DNA from: Streptomyces sp. ERV7
Lineage (GTDB): Bacteria; Actinomycetota; Actinomycetes; Streptomycetales; Streptomycetaceae
Assembly (NCBI RefSeq): GCF_001653515.1
Contig: NZ_LYOY01000040.1
Span: forward strand, 558,001-622,000
Reading direction: 5' to 3'
DNA length: 64,000 bases
Shown: positions 33,392 to 42,520 of the stretch, one piece after another
Numbering within the stretch: the stretch's first letter is position 1
Layout: every line of letters starts with the position of its first letter
The notes under the pieces: model-generated
Databases searched by the model: none
Told to the model about the DNA's origin: nothing
What the model saw: only the letters and a program-made list of their open reading frames with translations
Program-made: the position numbers and the translations under genes

Positions 33392-36061
33392 ATGGCGCCT
33401 CCGGCCCCCGTATTCGTCAATGTCCGTGACTTCCACGCCATTCCCGGCCCCGATGGCCTCTCCACTTGTTCGGACGCGTTCCAGAACGCCGTGGACGCGC
33501 TGGACAAGGACATCGGCGGCATCGTCCTCGTCCCCGCCGATCCCCAGCCCTATCTGTTCCGGCGCTCCGTGCTGGTCGACAGCAACAGGGTCCGCATCGT
33601 CGGCGAGGGCGGACGCACGAGTGTGCTGCAGGCGGTCGGGGCCACGCCCCCGCTGACCTTCGGGCTGCGCCGCGTCACCCATGGACAGCCGCTCAGCGAG
33701 GGCCACTGGGCGGACCTGCGCGGCATGCTCGACGCCTCGGTCACCGACCGGCGGTGGGGCTGCCGCACCCGCGTCCCCTCGCCGGTGGCCGGAGGGCCGA
33801 CGAGCGAGGCCACCGTCACCCTGCCCTGCTCGCCCTTCCAGTTCGGTCCGACGGACGGCGACTACTGGTCGGACGTCCGCCAGTTCACGGTGGACTTCGT
33901 GGTCCGCAACGACGTCATGCCCTGGTCGGTGCAGCCGCTGTTCGGCATGGTCGACGCGTTCAACCGGCCGTCCCCGTTCTACGCGTACGTCAACGCGCAC
34001 GAGAACCCGCCCGCCGTCGTCTTCGTGTTCCGCACGGCCGACGGGCTGCACCGCGAGATCCGCATCCCCTTCGACCCCGCGCAGCCCGTACTGCGCTGCT
34101 CCTTCCAACTCGACCTGGACGCCCGCACCGTGACCGCGTGGACGAACCGGAACCAGGCGACGCAACGGGTGCAGGTCAAGGCCGACCTCTCGCTGATCAA
34201 CGACGGCTGGACCCCGAAGGAGCCCGGCCGGGACCTGGCATTCACGCCCAACTGGTACGCCCCGTTCCGGCTCGCCGCCATCGGACAGAACTCGTCCGGC
34301 CGGGCCGGACTTCCCGGCAGCGAGAACGAGCCGGTGGACCTCACCTTCGGCGCGCTGCGCTTCTCCGACGTCCTCCGCTACCGGGTCCTGGCGGAGGGAC
34401 AGGAGCAGGAGGACGCGCACGGCAAGGTCGACGACCTGCGGTGCCTCACCGTCGAGAGCCGCGTCTTCGGCGCCCTGACGATGAGGGAGGAGGTGCACAA
34501 GAGCGCCTCGGGCGTGCCCGATCTGCAGATCCTGTGGGAAGGGGACGTGGGCCTGTTCGGGCGCGGATTCTTCGTCCCCAACGATCTGCGCGAATACGTC
34601 GAGGGCAATGGCTGCGAGAAGCTGAACGTCAGGGGTTTCTCGTTCGCCCCGAAAGCGACCCACTACGGGCAGGCCATCGGCCTCGGGCTCGTCTACAACT
34701 TCTCGATGGACGACGTGGTGGTGGAATTCGGTGCCCAGGGCCTGAGTTCGCACCACTTCGGAGTGAACTACCCGGTGTCGCTGCGCTCCTGCCACTTCGC
34801 GCACCAGACCGACTGCGCCATCTACAGCTTCGGCCAGTACACCACCGCCACCGATCTGACCCTCGCCTACTACGGACGCTCCGCGTTCAAGGCCCTCAGA
34901 TCCCGCATCGCCTACCGCGATGTCCCCTGCACCGACTCCGCCGTGTGCGAATCGGTGGTGAAGCTGTTCCAGAGCGAAGCGGTGCTCGACAACTGGATGA
35001 TCGACTTCGAGGGTTTCCACGCGGACCTGCCGCGTGACAGCTACATCTGGGCGAGCCTCGCGGACGACATCGGCGGACCCACGACGCTGGTCGTCCGCGA
35101 CTGCGTCGGAAGCGCCGGAGGCGAGCACACCGTCGCGATCCGGCTGGTCGGCGGCGAGCGCGGCGCGCTCGGGGACGTGCACAAGGGCCTCGGCTGGTGC
35201 AAGGTCGAGCGGTCGTTCAACCATCACGCGGATCCCCGTATGCCCGCCCTGATCGCGGTGGACGGCCCGCTGTGGCAGGGCCTGTACGAAGGCCTCCCGC
35301 CGGCGGGGATGGCCCTGGCCATCAACACGGCCACCCCCGGTGCCTCCGCCAGGATCGGTATCGGGGCGGTGCCGCCCGCGATCTCGGCGCCGCCGCCCGC
35401 CTCGCCGTACGACCCGCTGCCGAGCCTGCCCGGACTGATCGGCTACTACCGTGCCGACGCCCTCCTCGACGGCGACGGCAACCCCCTGCGGGACGGGAGT
35501 GCCGTCACCGAGCTCACCGACCTGAGCCCCGCCCACCGCCACGGCGCCCCCGTGGGCAGCCCGGCCGTGTTCGAGACCGCGGCCGTGAACGGCCTCGCGG
35601 CACTGCGCTTCACCGGCGGCCACTACGGCTTCCCCGCCCCGCAGGGCACCAGCGGCGCCGCCACGTGGTTCTTCGTCGCCAAGCGCCTGCCCACCTTCGA
35701 CTCGGCTCCCGGGCGGCCCGGCGCACTGCGCAGCAACGGGCAGGGCTGGCAGCTCGACTACCTGCTCATGTCACGCACCCCCGAGTCGGACAACGGCTGG
35801 GCGGTGTACACCGTCCGCTCCACCGCGGGCCCGGCCCGCCGCCTCCAGACGTACACCAACGGGTATCCGTACGAGCTGCGCAGGGACGACCGGGTCCGCG
35901 CCGTCGGCTGGTCCGCGCCCGTCCTCGGCTACCGCCCCGACCACGGCCATGTCCTCCAGGGACTGGTGGCCGCGGCGGTCCTCTGCGACACGGCACTGAG
36001 CGACCAGCAGATCGCCGACACCTGCCGCTATCTGCTGCACCGCTACCAGATCCCGCTGTGA
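33392..36061 (+). CDS. 889-residue beta-helix protein with two lectin-like domains, function unknown
   Basis: A large cytosolic-looking protein without signal peptide. It opens like a pectate-lyase-3/tailspike domain (FVNVRDFHAIPGPDG, DAFQNAVDALDKD, GGIVLVP at about 37). A jelly-roll, laminin-G-like insertion follows at about 150-320 (VDFVVRNDVMPWSVQPLFG). A long right-handed beta-helix continues at about 340-640, and a second concanavalin-like domain at about 665-889 starts LIGYYRADALLDGDG. It resembles phage tailspikes and glycan-cleaving or glycan-binding enzymes. No catalytic residues could be assigned. TAGCCT at 33380-33385 lies 6 bases before the ATG, so the mRNA is probably leaderless. 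The neighbours (ECF41 pair, GluRS) do not explain it. Confidence 0.7.
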   Translation: MAPPAPVFVNVRDFHAIPGPDGLSTCSDAFQNAVDALDKDIGGIVLVPADPQPYLFRRSVLVDSNRVRIVGEGGRTSVLQAVGATPPLTFGLRRVTHGQPLSEGHWADLRGMLDASVTDRRWGCRTRVPSPVAGGPTSEATVTLPCSPFQFGPTDGDYWSDVRQFTVDFVVRNDVMPWSVQPLFGMVDAFNRPSPFYAYVNAHENPPAVVFVFRTADGLHREIRIPFDPAQPVLRCSFQLDLDARTVTAWTNRNQATQRVQVKADLSLINDGWTPKEPGRDLAFTPNWYAPFRLAAIGQNSSGRAGLPGSENEPVDLTFGALRFSDVLRYRVLAEGQEQEDAHGKVDDLRCLTVESRVFGALTMREEVHKSASGVPDLQILWEGDVGLFGRGFFVPNDLREYVEGNGCEKLNVRGFSFAPKATHYGQAIGLGLVYNFSMDDVVVEFGAQGLSSHHFGVNYPVSLRSCHFAHQTDCAIYSFGQYTTATDLTLAYYGRSAFKALRSRIAYRDVPCTDSAVCESVVKLFQSEAVLDNWMIDFEGFHADLPRDSYIWASLADDIGGPTTLVVRDCVGSAGGEHTVAIRLVGGERGALGDVHKGLGWCKVERSFNHHADPRMPALIAVDGPLWQGLYEGLPPAGMALAINTATPGASARIGIGAVPPAISAPPPASPYDPLPSLPGLIGYYRADALLDGDGNPLRDGSAVTELTDLSPAHRHGAPVGSPAVFETAAVNGLAALRFTGGHYGFPAPQGTSGAATWFFVAKRLPTFDSAPGRPGALRSNGQGWQLDYLLMSRTPESDNGWAVYTVRSTAGPARRLQTYTNGYPYELRRDDRVRAVGWSAPVLGYRPDHGHVLQGLVAAAVLCDTALSDQQIADTCRYLLHRYQIPL

Positions 36062-36137
36062 CGGAAGGCCGGTGGATCCCGCGCGCCGGACCGATATCGG
36101 CGAGCGAGGGCGCCCCGGGCATCGGTACGCTCCCCCC

Positions 36138-37550
36138 ATGCCCAAAACCCCCGTTCGCGTTCGCTTCGCTCCGTCCCCGACAGGCATGTTCCACGTCGGC
36201 GGGGCCCGGTCCGCTCTCTACAACTGGGCCGTCGCGCGACAGTCCGGCGGCACCTTCGTCCTCCGTATCGAGGACACCGACGCCGCGCGGAACAAGCCCG
36301 AGTGGACCGGGGGGATCATCGGCGCGCTCGCCTCGATCGGCATCTCCCGGGACGACCCCGCCTTCGAGGGTCCCTACTTCCAGTCGCAGAACGCCGACCG
36401 GCACCGCGAGGCAGCGCAGCGGCTGTACGCGGCCGGGCGGGCGTACTACTGCGACTGCACCCGGGAGCAGGTCCAGCGGCGGACCGGGTCGCAGCAGCTC
36501 GGATACGACGGGTTCTGCCGCGGGCGCGCCCTGGAGCACGCGGAGGGCCGGGCGCTGCGGTTCCGTACGCCCGACGAGGGCGCGACCGTCGTCGTGGACC
36601 TCGTCCGGGGCGAGCCCGCCTTCCCCAACTCCGCCATCGAGGACTTCGTCATCGCGCGCGGCGACGGCTCGCCCGTCTTCCTGATCGCCAACGTCGTGGA
36701 CGACATGAGCGAGGGGATCACCCAGGTGATCCGGGGTGAGGAGCATCTGTCGAACACACCGAAGCAGCAGCTGCTGTGGGAGGCGCTCGGGGCGGCGCCG
36801 CCGGTGTGGGCGCATCTGCCCGTGATCGTGAACGACAAGCGCCAGAAGCTCTCCAAGCGCCGCGACAAGGTCGCGCTGGAGGACTACCTCGCCGAGGGCT
36901 ATCTGCCCAAGGCCATGGTCAACTATCTGATGCTGCTGGGCTGGGGCCCCGGCGGCGACATGGAGATCCGTCCGCAGGAAGAGCTGGAGCGGCTGTTCCG
37001 GGTCAAGGACGTCAACGGCTCCTCGGCGTTCTTCGACGTGAAGAAGCTGTCCGCGTTCAACGGCGCGTACGTACGCGATCTGGAGGTCGACGAGTTCATC
37101 GACGCATGCGCGCCGTGGCTGACCGAGCCGTACGCGACCTGGGCACCCGAGTCGTTCGACGCCACCGCCTTCGCGACCGTGGCACCGCTGGCGCAGACGC
37201 GCCTCACGGTGCTCAGCGAGATCACGAAGTACGTCGACTGGCTGTTCCTCGACGAGCCGGTGTACGACGAGGCGTCGTGGACGAAGGCCATGAAGCCGGG
37301 CGCCGACGCGATCCTCCAGGACACCCGGGAGCGCTACGCCACGACGCCGTGGGACGCCGAGGCCCTGAAGGCGGCCCTGGAGGAGGTGGCCGCGGCCCAT
37401 GACCTCAAACTGGGCAAGGCCCAGGCGCCCGTACGCGTCGCGGTGACCGGCAGAACGGTGGGCCTGCCACTCTTCGAGTCCCTGGAGGTCCTGGGCCGCG
37501 AGCACACCCTCAACCGCCTCGACGCGGCTCTGCGGAAACTCGCCGGCTGA
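36138..37550 (+). CDS. gltX: Glutamyl-tRNA synthetase, probable second (paralogous) form
   Basis: A 470-residue class I synthetase that charges tRNA with glutamate. The class signatures are present: APSPTGMFHVGGAR (11-24; HVGG for HIGH), KLSKR (about 237; KMSKS equivalent), the GluRS zinc-site pattern YYCDC (about 103) with GYDGFC later, and an anticodon-binding C-terminus, so it is not the short GluQ enzyme. Its sequence differs clearly from what I know of the housekeeping Streptomyces GluRS (for instance the usual start is VRFCPSPTGNPHVGLVR), so this looks like an additional gene. TACGCT 6 bases before ATG 36138 predicts a leaderless mRNA. The 3' end overlaps the convergent beta-galactosidase gene by 41 bp. 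Confidence 0.82.
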   Translation: MPKTPVRVRFAPSPTGMFHVGGARSALYNWAVARQSGGTFVLRIEDTDAARNKPEWTGGIIGALASIGISRDDPAFEGPYFQSQNADRHREAAQRLYAAGRAYYCDCTREQVQRRTGSQQLGYDGFCRGRALEHAEGRALRFRTPDEGATVVVDLVRGEPAFPNSAIEDFVIARGDGSPVFLIANVVDDMSEGITQVIRGEEHLSNTPKQQLLWEALGAAPPVWAHLPVIVNDKRQKLSKRRDKVALEDYLAEGYLPKAMVNYLMLLGWGPGGDMEIRPQEELERLFRVKDVNGSSAFFDVKKLSAFNGAYVRDLEVDEFIDACAPWLTEPYATWAPESFDATAFATVAPLAQTRLTVLSEITKYVDWLFLDEPVYDEASWTKAMKPGADAILQDTRERYATTPWDAEALKAALEEVAAAHDLKLGKAQAPVRVAVTGRTVGLPLFESLEVLGREHTLNRLDAALRKLAG

Positions 37551-39876
37551 CCTGAAGGGGTGCGACCAGCCACTGCTGGCCGGTATCCCCCGTGTCGCTC
37601 TGTTCGACGATCTTCGCGCCGTCGGTGGTCGCGTCGGCGGCCACCGCCAGTACCTTGCCGGTGCTGACGCTGACGAGTTTCACATAGCCGTCGGTGGTGG
37701 GTATCTGACGCCAGCGCTGGTTGGTGCCGCCGTTGGCGGGCCACTGGATGACGGGGGTGCCGTCGCTGGACGCGTTGCCCTGGACGTCGACGAGTTGGCC
37801 CGAGTTCACGTTGGTCAGCGTGCAGGTGCCGTCGGCGGCCGTGGTGCGGCGCCACTGCTGGTTGGCGCCGCCGTTGCGGGTCCACTGCTGCAACTGCGCG
37901 CCCGCGGTGGTGGACCAGTCCGGCACGTCGAGGACCTTGCCGCTGCGGCGGTTGGTGAGGAGGCAGGGGGTTTCGACGAGGGTCGCCCGGAAGGGGATCG
38001 GCTGAGGGCGCAGTTGGTGCAGGTCCAGGACGAGGATCTCGTTCTGCCCGACGGTGAGCCACGGGGCCGGGCAGTACAGGCGCTGCTGGGGACCGACCGC
38101 CCAGTAGCGGCCGAGGTTGTGGCCGTTGACCCACACCACGCCCTTGGTCCAGCCGGACATGTCGAGGTAGGTGTCGCCGGTCGCGGTGAGTGTGACCGTG
38201 GCGCGGAAGAAGACGCCGGCCCGGCCCGGGTCGCTGATCTTCGGCCGCAGTGCCGCGACGAACGCCTCGTCGACCGGCAGGGCGTATGTCTGCCAGTCGC
38301 TGACCGGGCCGTTCAGCGGCCCGGCGCCCGAGAAGGAGACCTGCTGGGTGATGCCCTTGCGGTCGACCAGACCGTGGCCGAAGTTCGTCCGGCCCATGCC
38401 TTCGACCAGGATGTCCAGGGTGGGCGCGGGGCCCGCCGGCCCCAGCGCGAGCCGCGATCCCGTGGTCACCTTCAGCGGCGTCGCGTACGACGAGGGCACC
38501 GCCGGGCGGGAGATGCCGCCCTGGTAGGCACCGTCGAGGAAGACCGTGGCGTAGTCGTGGACGGAGGTGACGTCGAGTGTGGCTCCGGTGTACCCGGACA
38601 GGGCCTTGCGGTAGAGCATGAACCCGGAGTTCTGCCCGTAGTTCTCCATGGGCTGGGGTGTGACGGTCCGCGCGGGCGGCAGCGCGGCGGGCAGGTTGTC
38701 CCACAGCGAGGCGTAGGCGCTCGGGACGGGGGCGTCGCCGCCGGTGCGCGTGAGGGTGGGAACGGGGTCCGGGACCGGCGGCAGCGAAACGCCCGGATAG
38801 CTTCCGATGAGGGAGCGGTACGCGGTGTACCGGGGCGCGGGCCGCCCCTGCTCGGTGATCGGCGCCCCGTAGTCGTAGGTGGTGATGTCGGCGGTGTAGC
38901 CACTGCCGTCGTCGTTCGCGTTGGCCCCGGCCCAGTAGCCGAAATTGGTGCCGCCGTGCACCACATAGACGTTGAACGACTGCCGGGCGTCCATCAGGTC
39001 CCGCAGCGCCCCCGTAAGGTCGGTGTCCTGCCCGGCGAAGGTGCCCTCCCCCCAGTGGGTCAGCCATCCCGGGTAGAGCTCCCCCGACATCGCCGGGACC
39101 CGCGGGTACGCGCTGCGGCAGGCCCTGATGTCCGAGGAGGTCCCGCCGCTGAGACCGATCGCCCCGCCGGTGACGTTGGTGTGGTTCGCCACGACCTGGC
39201 CGAGCCCGTCCTGGGTGTAGAAGGGCCCCTCCACACCCGCCTTGAGCCAGAGTTGGCGCAGTTGCTCCAGGTAGGTGCCGTCGCTGCCGTACGAGCCGTA
39301 CTCGTTCTCGATCTGCACCATCAGGACCGGGCCGCCGTTGACGGCCATCAGCGGCCGCACGACGGGGGCGATCGCGTTCACGTACCGGGCGACCGCCGCC
39401 ATGTAGTCCGGGTCCTGGCCCGAGTTCACCCGCAGCCGGGCCGAGGGCTTCCTCAGGAGGTACGAGGGCAGTCCGCCCAGGTCCCATTCGCCGCAGACGT
39501 ACGGGCCCGGGCGCAGCAGCACGTACATGCCCTCCTGCGCGCAGAGCCGGATGAAGGCGGCGAAGTCGCGCCGGTCGGTGGTGAGGTCGAAGACGCCGGG
39601 CCGCTCCTCCAGGTAGTTCCACATGACGTAGAGCGCGATGGTGTTGAGCCCCATGGCCTTGGCCATCCGGATGCGGTGGCGCCAGTACGGCACGGGGATG
39701 CGGGCGGGGTGCATCTCACCGCTGCGGATCTGGAACACGGCGCCGTCGAGGACGAATTGGGACCCGTCGGCGGAAAAGCCGAAGGTGTGACCGGCGGCGA
39801 ACGCGCGCGTGCCGGAGGCGGCCATCGCGGCCGCCGGGCTCAGGGCGGCGGCGACCAGCAGGGTGCGTCGGTGCAT
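37510..39876 (-). CDS. Secreted GH35 beta-galactosidase with ricin-type lectin domain
   Basis: A 788-residue enzyme: an N-terminal signal (MHRRTLLVAAALSP, cleavage near AFA-A 28), a GH35 barrel (about 35-360) with the acid/base in VQIENEYG (Glu192) and nucleophile in SGELYPGW (Glu266), jelly-roll domains typical of plant-like beta-galactosidases (WVNGHNLGRYW near 590), and a C-terminal CBM13/ricin B domain (about 645-775) with repeated QQW motifs for binding galactose. It should release terminal beta-galactose from extracellular glycans. The promoter region lies at 39877-40050. Divergent from the alpha-galactosidase, overlapping gltX at the 3' end. Confidence 0.9.
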   Translation of the reverse strand: MHRRTLLVAAALSPAAAMAASGTRAFAAGHTFGFSADGSQFVLDGAVFQIRSGEMHPARIPVPYWRHRIRMAKAMGLNTIALYVMWNYLEERPGVFDLTTDRRDFAAFIRLCAQEGMYVLLRPGPYVCGEWDLGGLPSYLLRKPSARLRVNSGQDPDYMAAVARYVNAIAPVVRPLMAVNGGPVLMVQIENEYGSYGSDGTYLEQLRQLWLKAGVEGPFYTQDGLGQVVANHTNVTGGAIGLSGGTSSDIRACRSAYPRVPAMSGELYPGWLTHWGEGTFAGQDTDLTGALRDLMDARQSFNVYVVHGGTNFGYWAGANANDDGSGYTADITTYDYGAPITEQGRPAPRYTAYRSLIGSYPGVSLPPVPDPVPTLTRTGGDAPVPSAYASLWDNLPAALPPARTVTPQPMENYGQNSGFMLYRKALSGYTGATLDVTSVHDYATVFLDGAYQGGISRPAVPSSYATPLKVTTGSRLALGPAGPAPTLDILVEGMGRTNFGHGLVDRKGITQQVSFSGAGPLNGPVSDWQTYALPVDEAFVAALRPKISDPGRAGVFFRATVTLTATGDTYLDMSGWTKGVVWVNGHNLGRYWAVGPQQRLYCPAPWLTVGQNEILVLDLHQLRPQPIPFRATLVETPCLLTNRRSGKVLDVPDWSTTAGAQLQQWTRNGGANQQWRRTTAADGTCTLTNVNSGQLVDVQGNASSDGTPVIQWPANGGTNQRWRQIPTTDGYVKLVSVSTGKVLAVAADATTDGAKIVEQSDTGDTGQQWLVAPLQVSRRVSAEPRRGG

Positions 39877-40011
39877 ACGTACTCCCAGGGGCGACGGGCG
39901 GGCCGGGCGGTCATACGGGCTGTGCGGTCGTGACGGCTGTGCGGTCGTGAGGCGTTCGGCGGCACGTGAGGCGGGCGCGGCGCCATGCGTCCCCGCGTCG
40001 CGCTGCGCCGC

Positions 40012-40040
40012 AACATAATTAGCCGATCAAGAAGCGTCAA
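40012..40040 (-). promoter_or_regulatory. Promoter of beta-galactosidase gene
   Basis: On the minus strand TTGACG (40040-40035), 17-bp spacer, TATGTT (40017-40012), in the only AT-rich stretch of the intergenic region. Five TCAA motifs are scattered over 40026-40074 and may be partial regulator sites. Confidence 0.5.
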
Positions 40041-40135
40041 GAGTGCACGTAATCAAACATCAAGCCTGACTCAAACGCACCTCCGCGCCCCCGCGAACAC
40101 CCAGCCGTGATCAACTCACGCTCTCTGCACGGTGA

Positions 40136-40165
40136 TTGAAGGTGCTTCAAACTCCGCGCTACGAT
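40136..40165 (+). promoter_or_regulatory. Palindromic operator overlapping alpha-galactosidase promoter
   Basis: TTGAAGGTGCTTCAA (40136-40150) is a perfect dyad (6-bp arms, 3-bp centre). Its left arm doubles as a -35 (TTGAAG), followed by an 18-bp spacer and TACGAT (40160-40165) as -10. A repressor bound here would block polymerase, the usual design for LacI- or ROK-controlled glycosidase genes. No such regulator gene is in the neighbourhood. Confidence 0.55.
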
Positions 40166-40221
40166 GCACCACCAATCACGCCATGGCCGCACGTCCCCTT
40201 CTCACCACCGAGGAGCACCCC

Positions 40222-41940
40222 GTGCCACGCCCCCCACGTTCACCCCGCCCGCGCGCCGCGCTGACCGCACTGGCAGCGGCCCTGCTGTGCCTGCCTCTCG
40301 CCACGGCGACCGCCGCGTACGCCGCGCCCGCGCCCTCGCCCGCCGCCCCGGTCCCGGCGGCCCCGCAGCTGGCTCCCACCCCGCCGATGGGCTGGAACGA
40401 CTGGGCCCACTACCAGTGCGGCGTCACCGAGCAGACCGTCACCGCCAACGCCGACGCCCTGGTCGCCGGCGGTCTGGCCGCCAAGGGATACACCACGGTG
40501 ACCGTGGACGACTGCTGGACGACCCGGTCCCGGGACGCCGACGGGAACCTCGTCGCCGACCCCGTGAAGTTCCCGCACGGCATGGCCTGGCTCGGCTCCT
40601 ACCTCCACGCCCGAGGGCTGCGGTTCGGGATCTACGAGGACGCGGGCTCGTCGACGTGCGGCGGCTACCCCGGCAGCGGCCGGCCCCAGGGCGGCGGCCC
40701 GGACCACTTCGCCAAGGACGCCGCCGCGTTCGCCTCCTGGGGCGTGGACTACCTCAAACTCGACGGCTGCAATGTGTACGTGGCCCCGGGCCAGACGCAG
40801 GAACAGGCCTACCGGCAGGCGTACGACGCCCAGGCGGCGGCGCTGCGGGGCTCGGGCCGCGCCATCGTGTTCTCCGAGTCGGCGCCCGCGTACTTCCAGA
40901 GCGGTGAATGGGGCAATCCCACCTGGTTCGACGTACTGTCCTGGGTCGGATCGGACGGCGAGCTCTGGCGTGAGGGCTGGGACATCGCCACCTACGACCC
41001 GGCGCGGCCGAACGCGAGCCGCTGGTCCAGCGTCCTCGCCAACTACGGCTACAACCGCTGGATCGGCCGCTACGCCGCCCCGGGCAACTGGAACGACCCG
41101 GACTTCCTGATCGCGGGCGCGGGCGGGCTCACCGACGAGGAGTCCCGCAGCCAGGTCGCCCTGTGGTCGATGATGGCGGCACCGCTGATCCTCTCCTCGG
41201 ACGTCGCCGGGCTCACCCCGGCGGCCAAGTCCGCGCTCGGCAACACCGAGCTGATCAAGGTGGACCAGGACAGCCTCGGCCGCCAGGCGGGTGTGGTGTC
41301 CACGAACGGCAGCACCGACGTACTCGCCCGGCCGCTCGCCGGAGGGGACCGCGCGGTCGCCGAACTCAACCGGGGTGCGACCGCCCGTACGATCTCCACC
41401 GCGCTCGCCGACGTCGGTCTGCCGGGCTGCACGGTGACCGCCAAGGACCTGTGGACCGGCACCACTTCGTCCGTCGGCGCCAGCCTGACCGCGACCGTTC
41501 CCGCACACGGCACGGCGGTCTGGCGCCTCACCCCGGGCAGCGGCTGCGGCGCCGCCGTCCCCACCGGCCAGCTCACCGGCAACGGGGCCAAGTGCGCGGA
41601 CGTCACCGGCAGCGGCACCGCCGACGGCACCCAGGTGATCCTCTACAGCTGCACCGGCAACCCCAACCAGCGCTGGACACAGGGCACGGACCGGACCGTG
41701 CGGTCCCTCGGCAAGTGCCTGACCGCGAGCAGCACCACCGCCGGAAGCCCGGTCACCCTGTCGACGTGCAGCGGCGCCACCGCCCAGCAGTGGACCGCCG
41801 ACCGCGACGGCACCCTGCGCAATACCGCGAGCGCACTGTGCCTCGACGTGTACGGCGGTGGTACGGCCGATGCGACCAAGCTCGACACCTGGACGTGCGG
41901 CCACTTCCAGGCCAACCAGGTCTGGTCCCTGCCCAACTGA
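40222..41940 (+). CDS. Secreted GH27 alpha-galactosidase with ricin-type lectin domain
   Basis: A 572-residue enzyme starting GTG 40222 after a GAGGAG ribosome site: a signal peptide (about 1-35), a GH27 catalytic domain (about 50-320; PPMGWNDWAHYQCG, DDCW, nucleophile Asp181 in YLKLDGCN, WNDPDFLIAG), a beta-sandwich (about 340-430) and a C-terminal CBM13/ricin lectin (about 445-570, QRWTQ, QQWTAD and QVWSLPN repeats). It removes alpha-linked galactose from galactomannans or other glycans outside the cell. Divergent from the GH35 gene; both carry the same kind of galactose-binding module, so they probably attack the same material. Confidence 0.92.
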   Translation: MPRPPRSPRPRAALTALAAALLCLPLATATAAYAAPAPSPAAPVPAAPQLAPTPPMGWNDWAHYQCGVTEQTVTANADALVAGGLAAKGYTTVTVDDCWTTRSRDADGNLVADPVKFPHGMAWLGSYLHARGLRFGIYEDAGSSTCGGYPGSGRPQGGGPDHFAKDAAAFASWGVDYLKLDGCNVYVAPGQTQEQAYRQAYDAQAAALRGSGRAIVFSESAPAYFQSGEWGNPTWFDVLSWVGSDGELWREGWDIATYDPARPNASRWSSVLANYGYNRWIGRYAAPGNWNDPDFLIAGAGGLTDEESRSQVALWSMMAAPLILSSDVAGLTPAAKSALGNTELIKVDQDSLGRQAGVVSTNGSTDVLARPLAGGDRAVAELNRGATARTISTALADVGLPGCTVTAKDLWTGTTSSVGASLTATVPAHGTAVWRLTPGSGCGAAVPTGQLTGNGAKCADVTGSGTADGTQVILYSCTGNPNQRWTQGTDRTVRSLGKCLTASSTTAGSPVTLSTCSGATAQQWTADRDGTLRNTASALCLDVYGGGTADATKLDTWTCGHFQANQVWSLPN

Positions 41941-41950
41941 GGACGGACGC

Positions 41951-41980
41951 GGGGCTGGGGCGGGCCGACGCCCCAGCCCC
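41951..41980. terminator. Bidirectional hairpin terminator
   Basis: A perfect 12-bp stem, GGGGCTGGGGCG (41951-41962) with CGCCCCAGCCCC (41969-41980), and a 6-base loop. It lies between the convergent alpha-galactosidase and small secreted-protein genes, so it can serve both. Confidence 0.8.
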
Positions 41981-42007
41981 AGCCCCGCTCACCCGATCAC
42001 TCGCCCA

Positions 42008-42322
42008 CTATCGGCCGAACCGAACACTGGCGAAGCGCAGCCCCTTCGGAGCCTGCTTGCCGGGGGCGATCCTCGTCGCCTTGCCCGTGCACTTCTTGCC
42101 GGCGAAGACGATGGCCACCGAACCCGTCCCGTTGTGCGGGGCGGTGGCGGGCTGGGACATCGTGAAGCACTTGCCGTCCGGCACGTCCTCCACATAGAAC
42201 GGCCGGCCCCCGCTCTGGAAGGTGAACGGGCCCTTCGCGGCGACCGCCGTCCCCGCGGAGAGGGTGAGGGCCATGCCCACCCCGACGAGAGCGACGGCGA
42301 ACGGACGGATGAGACGCATCAT
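42008..42322 (-). CDS. Small secreted protein, possibly beta/gamma-crystallin-like
   Basis: A 104-residue precursor with a clear signal peptide (MMRLIRPFAVALVGVGMALT, cleavage near AVA-AK at about 29) and a basic mature part of about 75 residues containing two cysteines (DGKCFTM and KKCTGKA). The pattern VEDVPDGKCF ... VAIVFAGKKCTG resembles single-domain actinobacterial proteins with a beta/gamma-crystallin-type fold, but the match is weak. ATG at 42322 or 42319; the signal peptide makes either plausible. Function unknown. Confidence 0.6.
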   Translation of the reverse strand: MMRLIRPFAVALVGVGMALTLSAGTAVAAKGPFTFQSGGRPFYVEDVPDGKCFTMSQPATAPHNGTGSVAIVFAGKKCTGKATRIAPGKQAPKGLRFASVRFGR

Positions 42323-42489
42323 TGATCCCCTGTTGAACAACGAACGACGAAGCGGAAGTGCTTCATCCACCCACACAACGACGCTCGCTCCGGGGCGACA
42401 CGAGCGGCCCGCTTCGTCGGATCGTCGGACGGGGTGGCCAGATCACCCCACAACCGCGCCCCGGCCGCACACCGGACCCCGTAACTCGG

Positions 42490-42520
42490 TTGACTTGGAG
42501 CGCACTCCAGCACCTAGCGT
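42490..42520 (+). promoter_or_regulatory. MerR-type promoter of aldo/keto reductase
   Basis: TTGACT (42490-42495) and TAGCGT (42515-42520) are separated by 19 bp, the over-long spacing diagnostic of MerR-family activation. The spacer contains the dyad TGGAGCGCACTCCA (42496-42509). MerR proteins bind such dyads and twist the DNA to realign the two elements. The first in-frame gene, the aldo/keto reductase, starts 52 bp downstream. Confidence 0.72.

Noticed and set aside
33392..36061. Prophage tail fibre region
   Set aside because: No other phage structural, packaging, lysis or integrase gene is present within 20 kb on either side.
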